Shown piece by piece: positions 43,732 to 53,361 of a stretch of 64,000 bases of DNA. Position 1 is the first letter of the stretch. Every line of letters begins with the position of its first letter. Where the stretch lies: positions 8,040,501 to 8,104,500 of the forward strand of contig NZ_CP108514.1 in NCBI RefSeq assembly GCF_035989305.1, read 5' to 3'. A model generated the notes under the pieces. That model saw nothing but the letters and a program-made list of their open reading frames with translations, was not told the origin of the DNA and ran no database searches. Source of the DNA: Streptomyces sp. NBC_01233. Its GTDB lineage: Bacteria; Actinomycetota; Actinomycetes; Streptomycetales; Streptomycetaceae. Both the position numbers and the translations under genes were made by a program.

Positions 43732-45445
43732 GATCTCCCGCCAGGTGTACGCCGACCTCTTCGGGCCGACGGCCGGCGACCGGATCCGGCTCGCCGACAC
43801 CGACCTCTTCGTCGAGATCGAGCAGGACCTCAGCGGCGGACCCGGCCGGGCCGGGGACGAAGCCGTCTTCGGCGGCGGCAAGGTCATCCGCGAATCCATG
43901 GGGCAGGCCCGCACCACCCGGGCGGAGGGCGCACCCGACACCGTGATCACCGGGGTCGTCGTCCTCGACCACTGGGGCATCGTCAAGGCCGACCTCGGCA
44001 TCCGCGACGGCCGGATCTGCGGCATCGGCAAGGCCGGCAACCCCGACACCATGGACGGGGTCGATCCCGCCCTCGTCATCGGCCCCGAGACCGAGATCAT
44101 CGCGGGCAACGGGAAGATCGTCACCGCCGGCGCCGTCGACGCCCACGTGCACTTCATCTCCCCGACGGTCATCGAGGAGGCGCTGGCCTCCGGGATCACC
44201 ACCCTGGTCGGCGGGGGCACCGGACCTGCCGAAGGCACCAAGGCCACCACCGTCACGCCGGGATCCTGGCACCTGGCCCGGATGTTCGCGGCGCTGGAGG
44301 CCTACCCCGTCAACATCGGCCTCCTCGGCAAGGGCAACACCATGTCCCGCGAGGCCATGCACGCGCAACTGCGCGGCGGCGCGCTCGGATTCAAGCTCCA
44401 CGAGGACTGGGGATCCACCCCGGCCGTCATCGACGCCTGCCTGAGCGTCTGCGAGGAGACCGGCGCCCAGGTCGCCATCCACACCGACACCCTCAACGAG
44501 GCCGGATTCGTCGGGGACACCCTCGCGGCCATCGCCGGCCGGACCATCCACTCTTACCACACCGAGGGCGCGGGCGGCGGGCACGCCCCCGACATCATCA
44601 CCGTGGTCTCCGAGCCCAACATCCTGCCGAGCTCCACCAACCCCACCAGGCCGCACACCGTCAACACCGTCGAGGAACACCTCGACATGCTGATGGTCTG
44701 CCACCACCTCAACCCGGCCGTCCCCGAGGACCTCGCCTTCGCCGAATCCCGCATCCGGCCCTCGACCATCGCCGCCGAGGACGTCCTGCACGACCTCGGG
44801 GCCATCTCCATCATCTCCTCCGACTCCCAGGCCATGGGCCGGGTCGGCGAGGTCGTGCTGCGCACCTGGCAGACCGCCCACGTGATGAAGAAGCGGCGCG
44901 GCTTCCTCCCCGGCGACGGGCCCGCCGACAACCATCGGGCCCGCCGCTACGTCGCGAAGTACACGATCAACCCCGCCGTGGCCCAGGGGCTCGCCCGCGA
45001 GATCGGCTCGGTCGAGACCGGCAAGCTCGCCGACCTGGTGCTGTGGAACCCCGCCTTCTTCGGGGTCAAGCCCGAGCTCGTCATCAAGGGCGGCCAGATC
45101 GCCTACGCGCAGATGGGCGACGCCAATGCCTCCATCCCCACCCCGCAGCCCGTCATGCCCCGCCCCATGTTCGGCAGCCACGGGCGCGCACCGGCCCTGA
45201 ACTCGCTGAACTTCACCGCACAGGCGGCCCTCGACGACGGACTGCCCGAACGCCTCGGACTCGGCAAGCAGTTCACGGCCATCGAGAGCACCCGCAAGGT
45301 GAGCAAGGCCGACATGCGCAACAACGACGCCATGCCGAGGGTCGAGGTCGACGCCGACACCTTCACGGTCACCATCGACGGGGAGGCCGTGGAACCGGCA
45401 CCCGCGACGGAACTGCCCATGGCCCAGCGGTACTTCCTCTTCTGA
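43724..45445 (+). CDS. ureC: urease subunit alpha (catalytic)
   Basis: A 573-residue amidohydrolase with the two-nickel active site. All ligands are visible: HVH in VDAHVHFI, the carbamylated Lys in [10 protein letters not shown], His in AIHTDTL and in [14 protein letters not shown], the flap MVCHHL and Asp in SSDSQAMGR. Length fits the family (about 570). It overlaps ureB by eight bases. The catalytic gene is intact, so if transcribed the strain should have urease. Confidence 0.98.
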   Translation: MAEISRQVYADLFGPTAGDRIRLADTDLFVEIEQDLSGGPGRAGDEAVFGGGKVIRESMGQARTTRAEGAPDTVITGVVVLDHWGIVKADLGIRDGRICGIGKAGNPDTMDGVDPALVIGPETEIIAGNGKIVTAGAVDAHVHFISPTVIEEALASGITTLVGGGTGPAEGTKATTVTPGSWHLARMFAALEAYPVNIGLLGKGNTMSREAMHAQLRGGALGFKLHEDWGSTPAVIDACLSVCEETGAQVAIHTDTLNEAGFVGDTLAAIAGRTIHSYHTEGAGGGHAPDIITVVSEPNILPSSTNPTRPHTVNTVEEHLDMLMVCHHLNPAVPEDLAFAESRIRPSTIAAEDVLHDLGAISIISSDSQAMGRVGEVVLRTWQTAHVMKKRRGFLPGDGPADNHRARRYVAKYTINPAVAQGLAREIGSVETGKLADLVLWNPAFFGVKPELVIKGGQIAYAQMGDANASIPTPQPVMPRPMFGSHGRAPALNSLNFTAQAALDDGLPERLGLGKQFTAIESTRKVSKADMRNNDAMPRVEVDADTFTVTIDGEAVEPAPATELPMAQRYFLF

Positions 45446-45476
45446 TGGGGCGCAGCCTGATGAGAGGCCTCCTGCC

Positions 45477-46151
45477 ATGAGTCTCGCCGCGCTGCTCGTC
45501 CTCGCCGACGGCCGCTTCCCCGCCGGGGGGCACGCCCACTCCGGCGGGGCCGAGGCCGCCTGCAAGGCGGGCCGGATCCACGACGCGGCCACCCTGGAGG
45601 AGTTCTGCCGGGGCCGGCTGCACACCGCCGGACTCACCGCCGCCGGGCTCGCCGCGGCCGCCGCCCTCGGGCTCGACCCGGCGGAGCTCGACGCCGCCGC
45701 CGACGCCCGCACCCCCTCGCCCGCGCTGCGCACCGCGGCCCGCCGGCTCGGACGGCAGCTGCTGCGCGCCGCCCGGGCCACCTGGCCGGGGCCCGAACTG
45801 GAGGAACTCGCCGCCGCCTTCCCGCGCGGCGCCCACCAGCCCGTGGTGCTCGGCGTCACCGCCCGGGCGGCCGGGCTCGGGCCGCTCGACGCCGCGCACG
45901 TGGCGGCGTACGAGAGCGTCGGCGGGCCCGCGACCGCGACCGTACGGCTGCTCGGCCTGGACCCCTTCGAGGCGAGCGGCGTCCTGGCCCGGCTCGCCCC
46001 GGACCTCGACGCGGTCTGCGCACAGGCGGCCGGGGCGGCGCTGCGGGCCCGCTCGGAAGGCCCGCAGGCGCTGCCCGCGGCCTCCTCGCCGCTGCTGGAC
46101 ATCTCGGCGGAGATCCATGCCGACTGGCCCGTACGGCTGTTCGCTTCCTGA
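45477..46151 (+). CDS. ureF: urease accessory protein UreF
   Basis: A 224-residue helical accessory protein that, with UreD and UreG, opens apo-urease for nickel. The beginning [20 protein letters not shown] is the family signature (aromatic and Gly-rich N-terminus). The rest is Ala-rich and helical, as usual. ATG 45477 lies 31 bases after ureC. No ureE is found in the operon, normal for streptomycetes. Confidence 0.93.
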   Translation: MSLAALLVLADGRFPAGGHAHSGGAEAACKAGRIHDAATLEEFCRGRLHTAGLTAAGLAAAAALGLDPAELDAAADARTPSPALRTAARRLGRQLLRAARATWPGPELEELAAAFPRGAHQPVVLGVTARAAGLGPLDAAHVAAYESVGGPATATVRLLGLDPFEASGVLARLAPDLDAVCAQAAGAALRARSEGPQALPAASSPLLDISAEIHADWPVRLFAS

Positions 46152-46173
46152 CCCCCTGAAGGAGACACCCCCC

Positions 46174-46869
46174 ATGCACCTCGACCACGCGGTCACCTAC
46201 CCCCACCGGCACACCCGCAGCGCCGATCCGCTCCGCGCCGACGGCACCCGGCGCGCCCTGCGCATCGGACTCGGCGGACCCGTCGGCTCCGGCAAGACCG
46301 CCACCGTCGCCGCCCTGTGCCGCGCGCTGCGCACCGAACTGTCCATGGCCGTCGTCACCAACGACATCTACACCCGTGAGGACGCCGAGTTCCTGCTCCG
46401 CGAGGCCGTCCTGCCCCCCGAGCGGATCACAGCCGTCGAGACCGGGGCCTGCCCGCACACCGCCATCCGCGACGACATCTCCGCCAACCTGGAAGCCGTC
46501 GAGGAACTGGAGGACGCCTTCCGGGAGAGCGGACCGCTCGACCTGATCCTCGTCGAGTCCGGCGGGGACAACCTCACCGCCACCTTCTCCCGGGGACTCG
46601 TCGACGCCCAGATCTTCGTCATCGACGTGGCCGGCGGGGACGACATCCCCCGCAAGGGCGGCCCCGGCGTCACCACCGCCGACCTGCTCGTCGTCAACAA
46701 GACCGACCTCGCCCAGTACGTCGGCTCCGACCTCGGCCGGATGGCGCGCGACGCCGCCGAGCAGCGCGGCGAACTGCCCGTCGCCTTCCAGTCGCTGCGC
46801 GGCCCCGAAGGGGTGGCCCCGGTGGCCGCCTGGGTGCGGGAGCGGATCGCCGCCTGGACCGTACGGTGA
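46174..46869 (+). CDS. ureG: urease accessory GTPase UreG
   Basis: A 231-residue SIMIBI GTPase that drives nickel insertion. The P-loop is [12 protein letters not shown], the nickel-handling segment [13 protein letters not shown] has the Cys-Pro-His triad, ESGGDN is the metal-effector motif and [12 protein letters not shown] the base-specifying NKxD. GAAGGAG stands nine bases before ATG 46174. Its stop overlaps the ureD start (GTGA). A short His-containing N-terminus ([14 protein letters not shown]) may bind metal in the absence of UreE. Confidence 0.96.
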   Translation: MHLDHAVTYPHRHTRSADPLRADGTRRALRIGLGGPVGSGKTATVAALCRALRTELSMAVVTNDIYTREDAEFLLREAVLPPERITAVETGACPHTAIRDDISANLEAVEELEDAFRESGPLDLILVESGGDNLTATFSRGLVDAQIFVIDVAGGDDIPRKGGPGVTTADLLVVNKTDLAQYVGSDLGRMARDAAEQRGELPVAFQSLRGPEGVAPVAAWVRERIAAWTVR

Positions 46870-47681
46870 CCAGCGCGCCTCCCCTCTCCCCGCCCCGGGT
46901 CCCTGCGGACTCCCTCCCCCTGGCCGCGTCGGGCCTCCGGGCCACCGCCCGCATCCACGCCGTGGCCGACGGGCGGGGCGGCACCGCCCTGCCGCTGCTG
47001 GCCGGAGAGGGGCCGCTCGCGCTGCGCCGCACCCGGGGGGCGGGGGCCGAGGCCCGGGTCGTGCTGGTCGGAGCGATGAGCGCGCCGCTGGGCGGGGACC
47101 ACCTCACCGTCGAGGCCACCGCCGGGCCCGGCGCGCGCCTGGCCCTCGCCTCGGCCGCGGCCACCCTGGCGCTGCCCGGCCGCGGCGGCGAGCCCGCGCG
47201 GTACGACGTACGCCTGACCCTGGACGACGGGGCGTCGGTGCGGTGGCTGCCGGAGCCGCTGGTCTCGGTGCGCGGCAGCGAACTGCGGGTGCACACCCGG
47301 GTCGCACTGGCCCCCACCGCCCGTCTGCTGCTGCGCGAGGAGCAGGTGCTCGGCCGCTCGGGCGAGGCCCCGGGGCTGCTGAGCAGCCGGCTCACCGTCA
47401 CGCGCGGCGGCCGTCCGCTGCTGGACCAGGAGCTCACCTGCGGCCCCGGTGCGCCCGGCGGCTGGGACGGCCCGGCGGGCCTGGCCGGCCACCGGGCGCT
47501 CGGTCAGCTCCTCGTCGTGGACCCCGCCTTCGCCGAGGACCCGCCCGCGGCCCGGGTGCTGGGGGAGTGCGCCGTGGTGACCCCGCTGGCCGGGCCGGCG
47601 GTCCTCGTGACGGCCCTGGCTCCGGACGCCCTGCGGCTGCGCGAGGTGCTCGACGAGGCCTGCCGCACGTACCACGGGTGA
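46866..47681 (+). CDS. ureD: urease accessory protein UreD (UreH)
   Basis: A 271-residue beta-rich scaffold protein that binds apo-urease and channels nickel from UreG. Core features are [37 protein letters not shown] and the segment [16 protein letters not shown] start overlaps the ureG stop by four bases. Last gene of the urease operon. A weak palindrome, ACCGCTCAGCGGT at 47,700-47,712, may form a short terminator hairpin. Confidence 0.92.
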   Translation: MTSAPPLSPPRVPADSLPLAASGLRATARIHAVADGRGGTALPLLAGEGPLALRRTRGAGAEARVVLVGAMSAPLGGDHLTVEATAGPGARLALASAAATLALPGRGGEPARYDVRLTLDDGASVRWLPEPLVSVRGSELRVHTRVALAPTARLLLREEQVLGRSGEAPGLLSSRLTVTRGGRPLLDQELTCGPGAPGGWDGPAGLAGHRALGQLLVVDPAFAEDPPAARVLGECAVVTPLAGPAVLVTALAPDALRLREVLDEACRTYHG

Positions 47682-47863
47682 ACGGGGGAGGAATCAGGCA
47701 CCGCTCAGCGGTACACGCCTTTCCGGTTATCGGGTTGGCAAAGAAGTCGATCCGGCTCTGTCGCCGGTCCCGGATCAGACGACAAGATCCCCCTGCACGC
47801 CGACGACCGAACCCGACCAACCCGGCCGCCCACGGCGGCACCTGACGCAGGGGGAACAACCAC

Positions 47864-49525
47864 GTGATACGCAACGCGACGCTGGGGAGCGCCGCCACAC
47901 TGATCACCGGCACACTGGCGGCGAGCCTGCTGCTGGCTCCGCCGGCCGCCGCGGCCCAGGCCGACAACGGCCCGAAGCTGCCGGAGGTGCTGGGGGTTCA
48001 GATCGCCGCCGCCCGCGCCGCCCGTACCGGGATCGACTGGAAGGACTGCCCCGCGGACTGGGGTCTGGAGAAGCCCATCCAGTGCGGTTGGGTGAAGGTC
48101 CCGCTCGACTACGCGAAGCCGTACGGCAAGACCATCGACATCGCCGTCGACCGGATCGGCAGCACGGGCACCACGCAGGAGCGCCAGGGCGCGCTCGTCT
48201 ACAACCCCGGCGGTCCCGGCGGCTCCGGCATGCGCTTCCCGCGCCGGGTCACCACCAAGAGCCCGCTGTGGGTCAACGCCTCCAAGGCGTACGACTTCGT
48301 CGGCTTCGACCCCCGCGGTGTCGGCCACTCCGCGCCCATCTCCTGCATCGACCCGCAGGAGTTCGTGAAGGCCCCCAAGGCCGACCCGGTCCCGGACAGC
48401 GAGGCCGACAAGCTCGCCCAGCGCAAGCTCGCCGCCGCCTACGCGGACGGCTGCAAGGAGCGCAGCGGCGAGATGCTGCCGCACATGACCACGCCGAACA
48501 GCGCCCGCGACATGGACGTGATCCGCGCCGCCCTCGGCGAGGCGAGGCTGAACTTCCTCGGCGTCTCCTACGGCACCTACCTCGGCGGGGTCTACGCGAG
48601 CCTCTTCCCGACCCACGTGCGCCGCATGATCGTCGACAGCGTGGTCGACCCCTCGCAGGACAACATCTGGTACGAGGCCAATCTCGGCCAGGACGTCGCC
48701 TTCCAGATGCGCTGGAACGACTGGCAGGACTGGGTCGCCAAGAACGACGGGGTCTTCCACCTCGGCGACACCCGCGCCAAGGTCGAGGCCAAGTGGCAGG
48801 AGCTGCGCAACAAGGCGAAGGCCCAGCCGATCGGCGGCATCGTCGGCCCGGCCGAGCTCATCGGCTTCTTCCAGGGCGCCCCGTACTACGACTCCTCCTG
48901 GGTGCCGGTCGCCAAGACCTGGGCCGCCTACGTGGCCGGTGACGAGCAGGCGCTCGTCGACGCCATCGCCCCGGACATGACCGACGTCAAGGGCAACGCG
49001 GCCTCGGAGAACGGCAACGCCGTCTACACGGCGGTCGAGTGCGCCGACGCCAAGTGGCCCACCAGCTGGGCCAAGTGGGACCGGGACAACACCGCGCTCC
49101 ACGAGAAGTACCCGTTCCTGACCTGGTCCAACGCGTGGATGAACCTGCCCTGCGCGACCTGGAAGGCCAAGCAGAGCACCCCGATCGCGGTCGGCGCCAA
49201 GCGCGTGCCGCCGATCCTGATCGTCCAGTCCGAGCGGGACGCGGCCACGCCGTACAAGGGCGCGGTCGAGCTGCACCGCCGCCTCGCCGGCTCGCGTCTG
49301 ATCACCGAGCAGAACGCCGGCTCGCACGGTGTCACCAGCCTGCAGAACCCCTGCATCAACACGCGGGTGGACACCTACCTGCTGACCGGCAAGGTCGACG
49401 CGCAGGACGTCACGTGCGCCCCGCACGCCGCCCCCGTCGCCCCGGCCCAGGTCGCCGCGCTGTCGCTCGACCACGGACCGGGCAGCGAGTGGCCGGCCCG
49501 TGAGGAGCTGCCGGCCGTCCGCTAG
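47864..49525 (+). CDS. secreted tripeptidyl aminopeptidase-like alpha/beta hydrolase
   Basis: A 553-residue exported serine peptidase of the Streptomyces Tap/SlpD-SlpE group. A Sec signal peptide is visible (VIRNATLGSAATLITGTLAA ... LLLAPPAAAAQA, cleavage near residue 32). The hydrolase core has ALVYNPGGPGGSG, DPRGVGHS and the nucleophile elbow GVSYGTYLGG (Ser near 235); the C-terminal TAP-like domain ends with AGSHGVTSL, whose His completes the triad. GGGGGAAC precedes GTG 47864. The stop codon TAG lies in the target duplication of the following IS, so the protein is unaffected. Confidence 0.93.
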   Translation: MIRNATLGSAATLITGTLAASLLLAPPAAAAQADNGPKLPEVLGVQIAAARAARTGIDWKDCPADWGLEKPIQCGWVKVPLDYAKPYGKTIDIAVDRIGSTGTTQERQGALVYNPGGPGGSGMRFPRRVTTKSPLWVNASKAYDFVGFDPRGVGHSAPISCIDPQEFVKAPKADPVPDSEADKLAQRKLAAAYADGCKERSGEMLPHMTTPNSARDMDVIRAALGEARLNFLGVSYGTYLGGVYASLFPTHVRRMIVDSVVDPSQDNIWYEANLGQDVAFQMRWNDWQDWVAKNDGVFHLGDTRAKVEAKWQELRNKAKAQPIGGIVGPAELIGFFQGAPYYDSSWVPVAKTWAAYVAGDEQALVDAIAPDMTDVKGNAASENGNAVYTAVECADAKWPTSWAKWDRDNTALHEKYPFLTWSNAWMNLPCATWKAKQSTPIAVGAKRVPPILIVQSERDAATPYKGAVELHRRLAGSRLITEQNAGSHGVTSLQNPCINTRVDTYLLTGKVDAQDVTCAPHAAPVAPAQVAALSLDHGPGSEWPAREELPAVR

Positions 49526-49526
49526 A

Positions 49527-51298
49527 TCCGTACTTCGCGGGTGGCTGAGTCAGGTGGAGTTGGTGTCTGGCCGTGTCCGGTCCGGGGGTGGCTGTGTTGA
49601 TCCGGGTGTGACGAAGTCTTCCCGGTCCCCACGGCTGCGGACGGTGCGCCCGCGCATGGAATGTGTGGTCACCTCCGTGGTGGAGAAGCGTCTGGGCGCT
49701 CTGCCTGTCGCTGCCGAGTTTCTGCGCCGGCTTGATGTGGCCGGGACCGTCGACCGGCTGTGCCCGGGCCGCGACATCGCCCATGTGACGCACGGCCAGG
49801 TCATCGAGGTGCTGGTGGCCAACCGGCTGACCGCACCCGCACCCCTGTGGCGGGTGGACCGCTGGGCCCGGGAGTGGGCGGTGGAAGAAGTATTCGGAAT
49901 TGAGGCGGAACTGCTCAACGACGACCGTCTGGGCCGGGCCCTGGACGCCATCGCCCCGCGGCTGAGAGAGCTCACCGACAGCATCGGGGCCCAGGCGATC
50001 GGCGAGTTCGGCATCGATGTGTCCACGTTCCACTGGGACATGACATCCATGTCGCTCTACGGCGCCTACCCGGCCGATGACCAGGACGAGGAGTATCCCC
50101 GCATCAGACACGGCCATCCCAAGGACCGCCGCTACGACCTCAAGCAGATCCAGACCGGCCTGGCGGTGACCGGCGACGGCGGTATCCCCCTGCTGTCCCG
50201 CGTCATCGACGGCGGAGCCGCGGAGATCTCCCAGATCACCGGCACCATGAACGCTCTGCGCGCGATGGCCGGACCGAAGAAGTTCCTGCTGATCGCCGAC
50301 TCCAAGCTGATCTCATACGGCAACGTCACCGCCCTGATCGGGGCCGGGACCGATTTCATCGCCCCGGCCCCCGCTTCCAGGGTCGACGACGCCGTCTACG
50401 CCGCCCTCGACCTCGAGACGGCCACCGTCGTGGACTACACCCCCGCCCGCGACGAGAACACCCCCGCCGCAGCGCGTGAGACCTACCGGGTCCTGGAAGA
50501 CATCCACCTTGTGACCGGGCCCCGCAAGAGCGATCCCCCGCTCCAGGTACGCCGGATCCTGGTGCACTCCACCGGCAACGCCAAAGGCCAGCAGCGGGCC
50601 CGCGAGAAACGCCTGGCCAAGGCCCGCGAAGACCTCGACAAGCTCCAGCACTCTGCCGGCGGCCGCTACTACAGCACCGCAGAGAAGATCGCCGCACGCC
50701 TCGGCGTGATCACCCGCACCCGCCGGGTCTCCGGCTGCCTGCACACCGAGATCACCACCGACGAAACCGGACGGCCCGCCCTGTCCTGGCACTTCGATCA
50801 GGACGTGCTCCAGGCCGAAGCCGCCGTCGACGGCTGGTACGCGCTGCTGGCCACCCTCACCCCCGAACAGGCCGATCCCGGCGAAGTACTACGCCGCCAC
50901 AAAGGCCAGGGCACCGTCGAGCGCCGATACAGCGACTTCAAGGGCCCCCTGGCCGTCACCCCTGTCTTCGTGCAGGACAACAAACGCGTCGCCGCACTGA
51001 TCACAGTGATCTGCCTGGCCCTGCTGCTGTTCTGCCTGATCGAACGCCAGGTCCGCCGAGCCCTCGGCGGCGACCAGAAGATGCAGGGGCTCTACCCCGG
51101 CAACCAGAGGGTGCGGCCCACCGGCCGGATGATCCTCTACCACCTGTCCGACCTGCGGCTACGGGTCGGCAGCGCCACCGACCCACCCGTCATCGCCATC
51201 ACCCGGGGCATCCAGCTCCACCTCCTCGACCTCCTCGGCCTGGAACCCACACATCCCCGCTGGCCAGAGACCTGAACGAACTACCCGCGAAGTACAGA
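49527..51298. mobile_element. IS1634-like insertion sequence, 1772 bp, complete
   Basis: 16-base inverted repeats with one mismatch bound the element: TCCGTACTTCGCGGGT at 49,527-49,542 and its complement at 51,283-51,298. The direct repeat GCTAGA flanks it (49,521-49,526 and 51,299-51,304). The left copy contains the TAG stop of the upstream peptidase. One uninterrupted transposase gene fills the element on the plus strand. Confidence 0.9.
49608..51275 (+). CDS. IS1634 family transposase
   Basis: A 555-residue DDE transposase of the IS4/IS1634 group. The catalytic residues appear as Asp in GIDVSTFHWDMTSMSLYG, Asp in KFLLIADSKLIS and Glu in QGTVERRYSDFKGPL; a conserved Ile/Leu-rich segment near VICLALLLFCLIERQV follows. 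GTG 49608 is my choice of start, with ATG 49656 as an alternative 16 codons later. No interruption is seen, so activity is possible. Confidence 0.9.
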   Translation: MTKSSRSPRLRTVRPRMECVVTSVVEKRLGALPVAAEFLRRLDVAGTVDRLCPGRDIAHVTHGQVIEVLVANRLTAPAPLWRVDRWAREWAVEEVFGIEAELLNDDRLGRALDAIAPRLRELTDSIGAQAIGEFGIDVSTFHWDMTSMSLYGAYPADDQDEEYPRIRHGHPKDRRYDLKQIQTGLAVTGDGGIPLLSRVIDGGAAEISQITGTMNALRAMAGPKKFLLIADSKLISYGNVTALIGAGTDFIAPAPASRVDDAVYAALDLETATVVDYTPARDENTPAAARETYRVLEDIHLVTGPRKSDPPLQVRRILVHSTGNAKGQQRAREKRLAKAREDLDKLQHSAGGRYYSTAEKIAARLGVITRTRRVSGCLHTEITTDETGRPALSWHFDQDVLQAEAAVDGWYALLATLTPEQADPGEVLRRHKGQGTVERRYSDFKGPLAVTPVFVQDNKRVAALITVICLALLLFCLIERQVRRALGGDQKMQGLYPGNQRVRPTGRMILYHLSDLRLRVGSATDPPVIAITRGIQLHLLDLLGLEPTHPRWPET

Positions 51299-51329
51299 GC
51301 TAGACCGGACCGTCCGTACGGGAGAAGGC

Positions 51330-52040
51330 TCAGCGCGCGGAGCGCCGGGCCTTCTTCCGTTCGGCTTCCTGTTCGGCCTTCACCTCGCCCGCGTACCGGT
51401 CGACGTACTCCTGGCCGGACAGTTCGAGGATGGCGTACATGATCTCGTCGGTGACCGCCCGCAGGATCGCCCGCTCGCCCTCCATTCCGGCGTACCGGGA
51501 GAAGTCCAGCGGCCGGCCGAAGCGGATCGTCACCCGCCGGATGTTCGGGATCTTCTGCCCGGGCGGCTGGATCTCGAAGGTGCCGACCATCGCGCAGGGG
51601 ATCACGGGCACCCCGGCGCCCAAGGCCATCGCGGCCACGCCCACCTTCCCCTTGTAGAGCCGCCCGTCGTGCGAGCGCGTCCCCTCCGGGTAGATGCCCA
51701 GCAGTTCGTCCTTGGCCAGCACCGCCAGTCCCTCGCGCAGCGCCGCCTGTCCGGCGTCCTTGCCCGACCGGTCCACCGGGATCTGTCCTGCGCTGCGGAA
51801 GAACGCGGCGGTGAGCCGGCCCTTGACGCCGGGCCCGGTGAAGTACTCGGCCTTCGCGAGGAAGGTGATCCGCCGCTTGAGGATCGCGGGCATGAGGAAG
51901 TGGTCGGAGAAGGACAGGTGGTTGCCCGCGACGATCGCGGCACCCTCCGCCGGGATGTTCTCCAGCCCCTCGATCCGGGGCCGGAACAGCAGCCGCAGCA
52001 GAGGACCGAGCAACACGTGCTTGAGCAAGTGGTAGAACAC
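51330..52040 (-). CDS. plsC: 1-acyl-sn-glycerol-3-phosphate acyltransferase
   Basis: A 236-residue membrane-associated acyltransferase of phospholipid synthesis. The catalytic motif is NHLSFSD (HxxxxD), followed by the glycerol-phosphate site YPEGTRSHDG and VPVIPCAMVG. The N-terminus is hydrophobic (FYHLLKHVLLGPLLRLLF), probably a membrane hairpin. The C-terminal tail is Lys/Arg-rich. PlsC adds the second fatty acid to make phosphatidate; related paralogues act in other acyl transfers, so the precise role is likely but not proven. Lies after the IS1634 element. Confidence 0.9.
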   Translation of the reverse strand: MFYHLLKHVLLGPLLRLLFRPRIEGLENIPAEGAAIVAGNHLSFSDHFLMPAILKRRITFLAKAEYFTGPGVKGRLTAAFFRSAGQIPVDRSGKDAGQAALREGLAVLAKDELLGIYPEGTRSHDGRLYKGKVGVAAMALGAGVPVIPCAMVGTFEIQPPGQKIPNIRRVTIRFGRPLDFSRYAGMEGERAILRAVTDEIMYAILELSGQEYVDRYAGEVKAEQEAERKKARRSAR

Positions 52041-52124
52041 CAGGCCGCTCCCGTCGATATCCCGTTGTCACCGCCAGTTTACGGACGGTGAGCCACGGGC
52101 TGGAGGGGGCGGTGGGAACCTTCC

Positions 52125-52283
52125 TCAGCCATTGCGAGAGGCGGCCATCCCGGCGGTCAGCAGCCCCAGCACCACCCAGCCGAACCACAGCCAGCCGTTG
52201 CTGCCGAGGGCCACGGAGTACGTGGCAACGGCCACCAGTGCGGCGAAGGTCATGACGGCCATCGCCTTAACGGATCCGGTCAT
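52125..52283 (-). CDS. small membrane protein, 52 residues
   Basis: A short protein with two hydrophobic helices (MAVMTFAALVAVATYSVALG and LWFGWVVLGLLTAGMAA) joined by a SNGW turn, ending in SRNG. Such two-span proteins are common beside ctaG-type genes in streptomycetes, but this one has no named family I can assign. ATG 52283 has a weak GGGG site. It starts 33 bases after the ctaG stop on the same strand and is probably co-transcribed with it. Confidence 0.7.
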   Translation of the reverse strand: MTGSVKAMAVMTFAALVAVATYSVALGSNGWLWFGWVVLGLLTAGMAASRNG

Positions 52284-52315
52284 GCCCCATGGTGACGCGC
52301 GACAGTGCCGTTCCG

Positions 52316-53272
52316 CTACTGGCCACGCGCTTGGAGCGAGGCGAGATACGAGTTGTACGCCTCCAGCTCCTTGTCGCCGTTGCGGTCCTCGGCCCGGTCG
52401 GAGCGCCTCGCCGCCCGCTGCTCGGAGTGGTACCACTGGTAGACCAGCGCGATCAGGACCAGCACCGAGGGGATCTCGCTGAAGGCCCAGGCGATGCCGC
52501 CGCCCCACTGCTGGTCGAGCAGCGGGTCGATGCCGAGGGAGGCCGGCGGGTTCGCGTACGTCTTGATCATCGGCTGGCTCGCCATCATCAGGGCGATGCC
52601 GAAGAAGGCGTGGAAGGGCATGCCGGCGAAGAGCTCCAGCATCCGCATCACGTAACCCGGACGGTGCGGACCCGGGTCGATGCCCATGATCGGCCAGAAG
52701 AAGATGAGGCCGACGGCGAGGAAGTGGACCATCATCGCGATGTGCCCGGTGCGGCTCTCCATCAGGAAGTCGAAGAGCGGGGTGAAGTACAGGGCGTAGA
52801 GGCTCGCGATGAACATGGGGATCGTGAAGGCGGGGTGGGTGACCACCCGCATGTACCGGCTGTGCAGCAGCGCCAGCAGCAGCTCGCGCGGGCCCTTGTG
52901 GCCGCGGGCGGCGGGCGGCAGCGCGCGCAGCGCCAGCGTCACCGGTGCGCCCAGCAGCACCAGGATCGGGGTGACCATGCTGATCACCATGTGCTGGACC
53001 ATGTGCACGCTGAACATGACCATGCCGTAGTCGTTCAGCTTGGTGCACATCACGAGGACCACGGTCAGCACGCCCGCGGTGAAGGCGATGGTCCGGCCCA
53101 GCGGCCAGGAGTCCCCGCGCCGGCGCAGCCGCAGCACGCCCCACGCGTACAGGGCGAGCCCCACCAGCGAGCCGATCAGGAAGAACGCGTCGAAGGAGAA
53201 CTCCAGTCCGCGTCCGAGAGTGAAGGGCGGCAGGTCCATGTTCATGTCCATGCCGTGCCCGCTGTGATCCAT
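52316..53272 (-). CDS. ctaG: cytochrome c oxidase assembly protein, CtaG/DUF1404-like (Caa3_CtaG)
   Basis: A 318-residue polytopic membrane protein with a His/Met-rich N-terminus (MDHSGHGMDMNMDLPP) suitable for copper binding, then about seven membrane helices (for example FDAFFLIGSLVGLALYAWGV, FTAGVLTVVLVMCTK, MVISMVTPILVLLGAPVTLA, MMVHFLAVGLIFFWPI). The Caa3_CtaG family is needed for copper insertion into cytochrome oxidase. GGGAG lies upstream of ATG 53272. The C-terminal cytosolic tail is charged. Followed by the small membrane protein gene. Confidence 0.92.
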   Translation of the reverse strand: MDHSGHGMDMNMDLPPFTLGRGLEFSFDAFFLIGSLVGLALYAWGVLRLRRRGDSWPLGRTIAFTAGVLTVVLVMCTKLNDYGMVMFSVHMVQHMVISMVTPILVLLGAPVTLALRALPPAARGHKGPRELLLALLHSRYMRVVTHPAFTIPMFIASLYALYFTPLFDFLMESRTGHIAMMVHFLAVGLIFFWPIMGIDPGPHRPGYVMRMLELFAGMPFHAFFGIALMMASQPMIKTYANPPASLGIDPLLDQQWGGGIAWAFSEIPSVLVLIALVYQWYHSEQRAARRSDRAEDRNGDKELEAYNSYLASLQARGQ

Positions 53273-53361
53273 CTCTTCACTCCCTTGACCGTGGCGCCCC
53301 ACCACAGTAGTGCCGCCCCCGCACGCTCCTGCGCGCGGGGGCGGCCGTAACGGGCATACGG

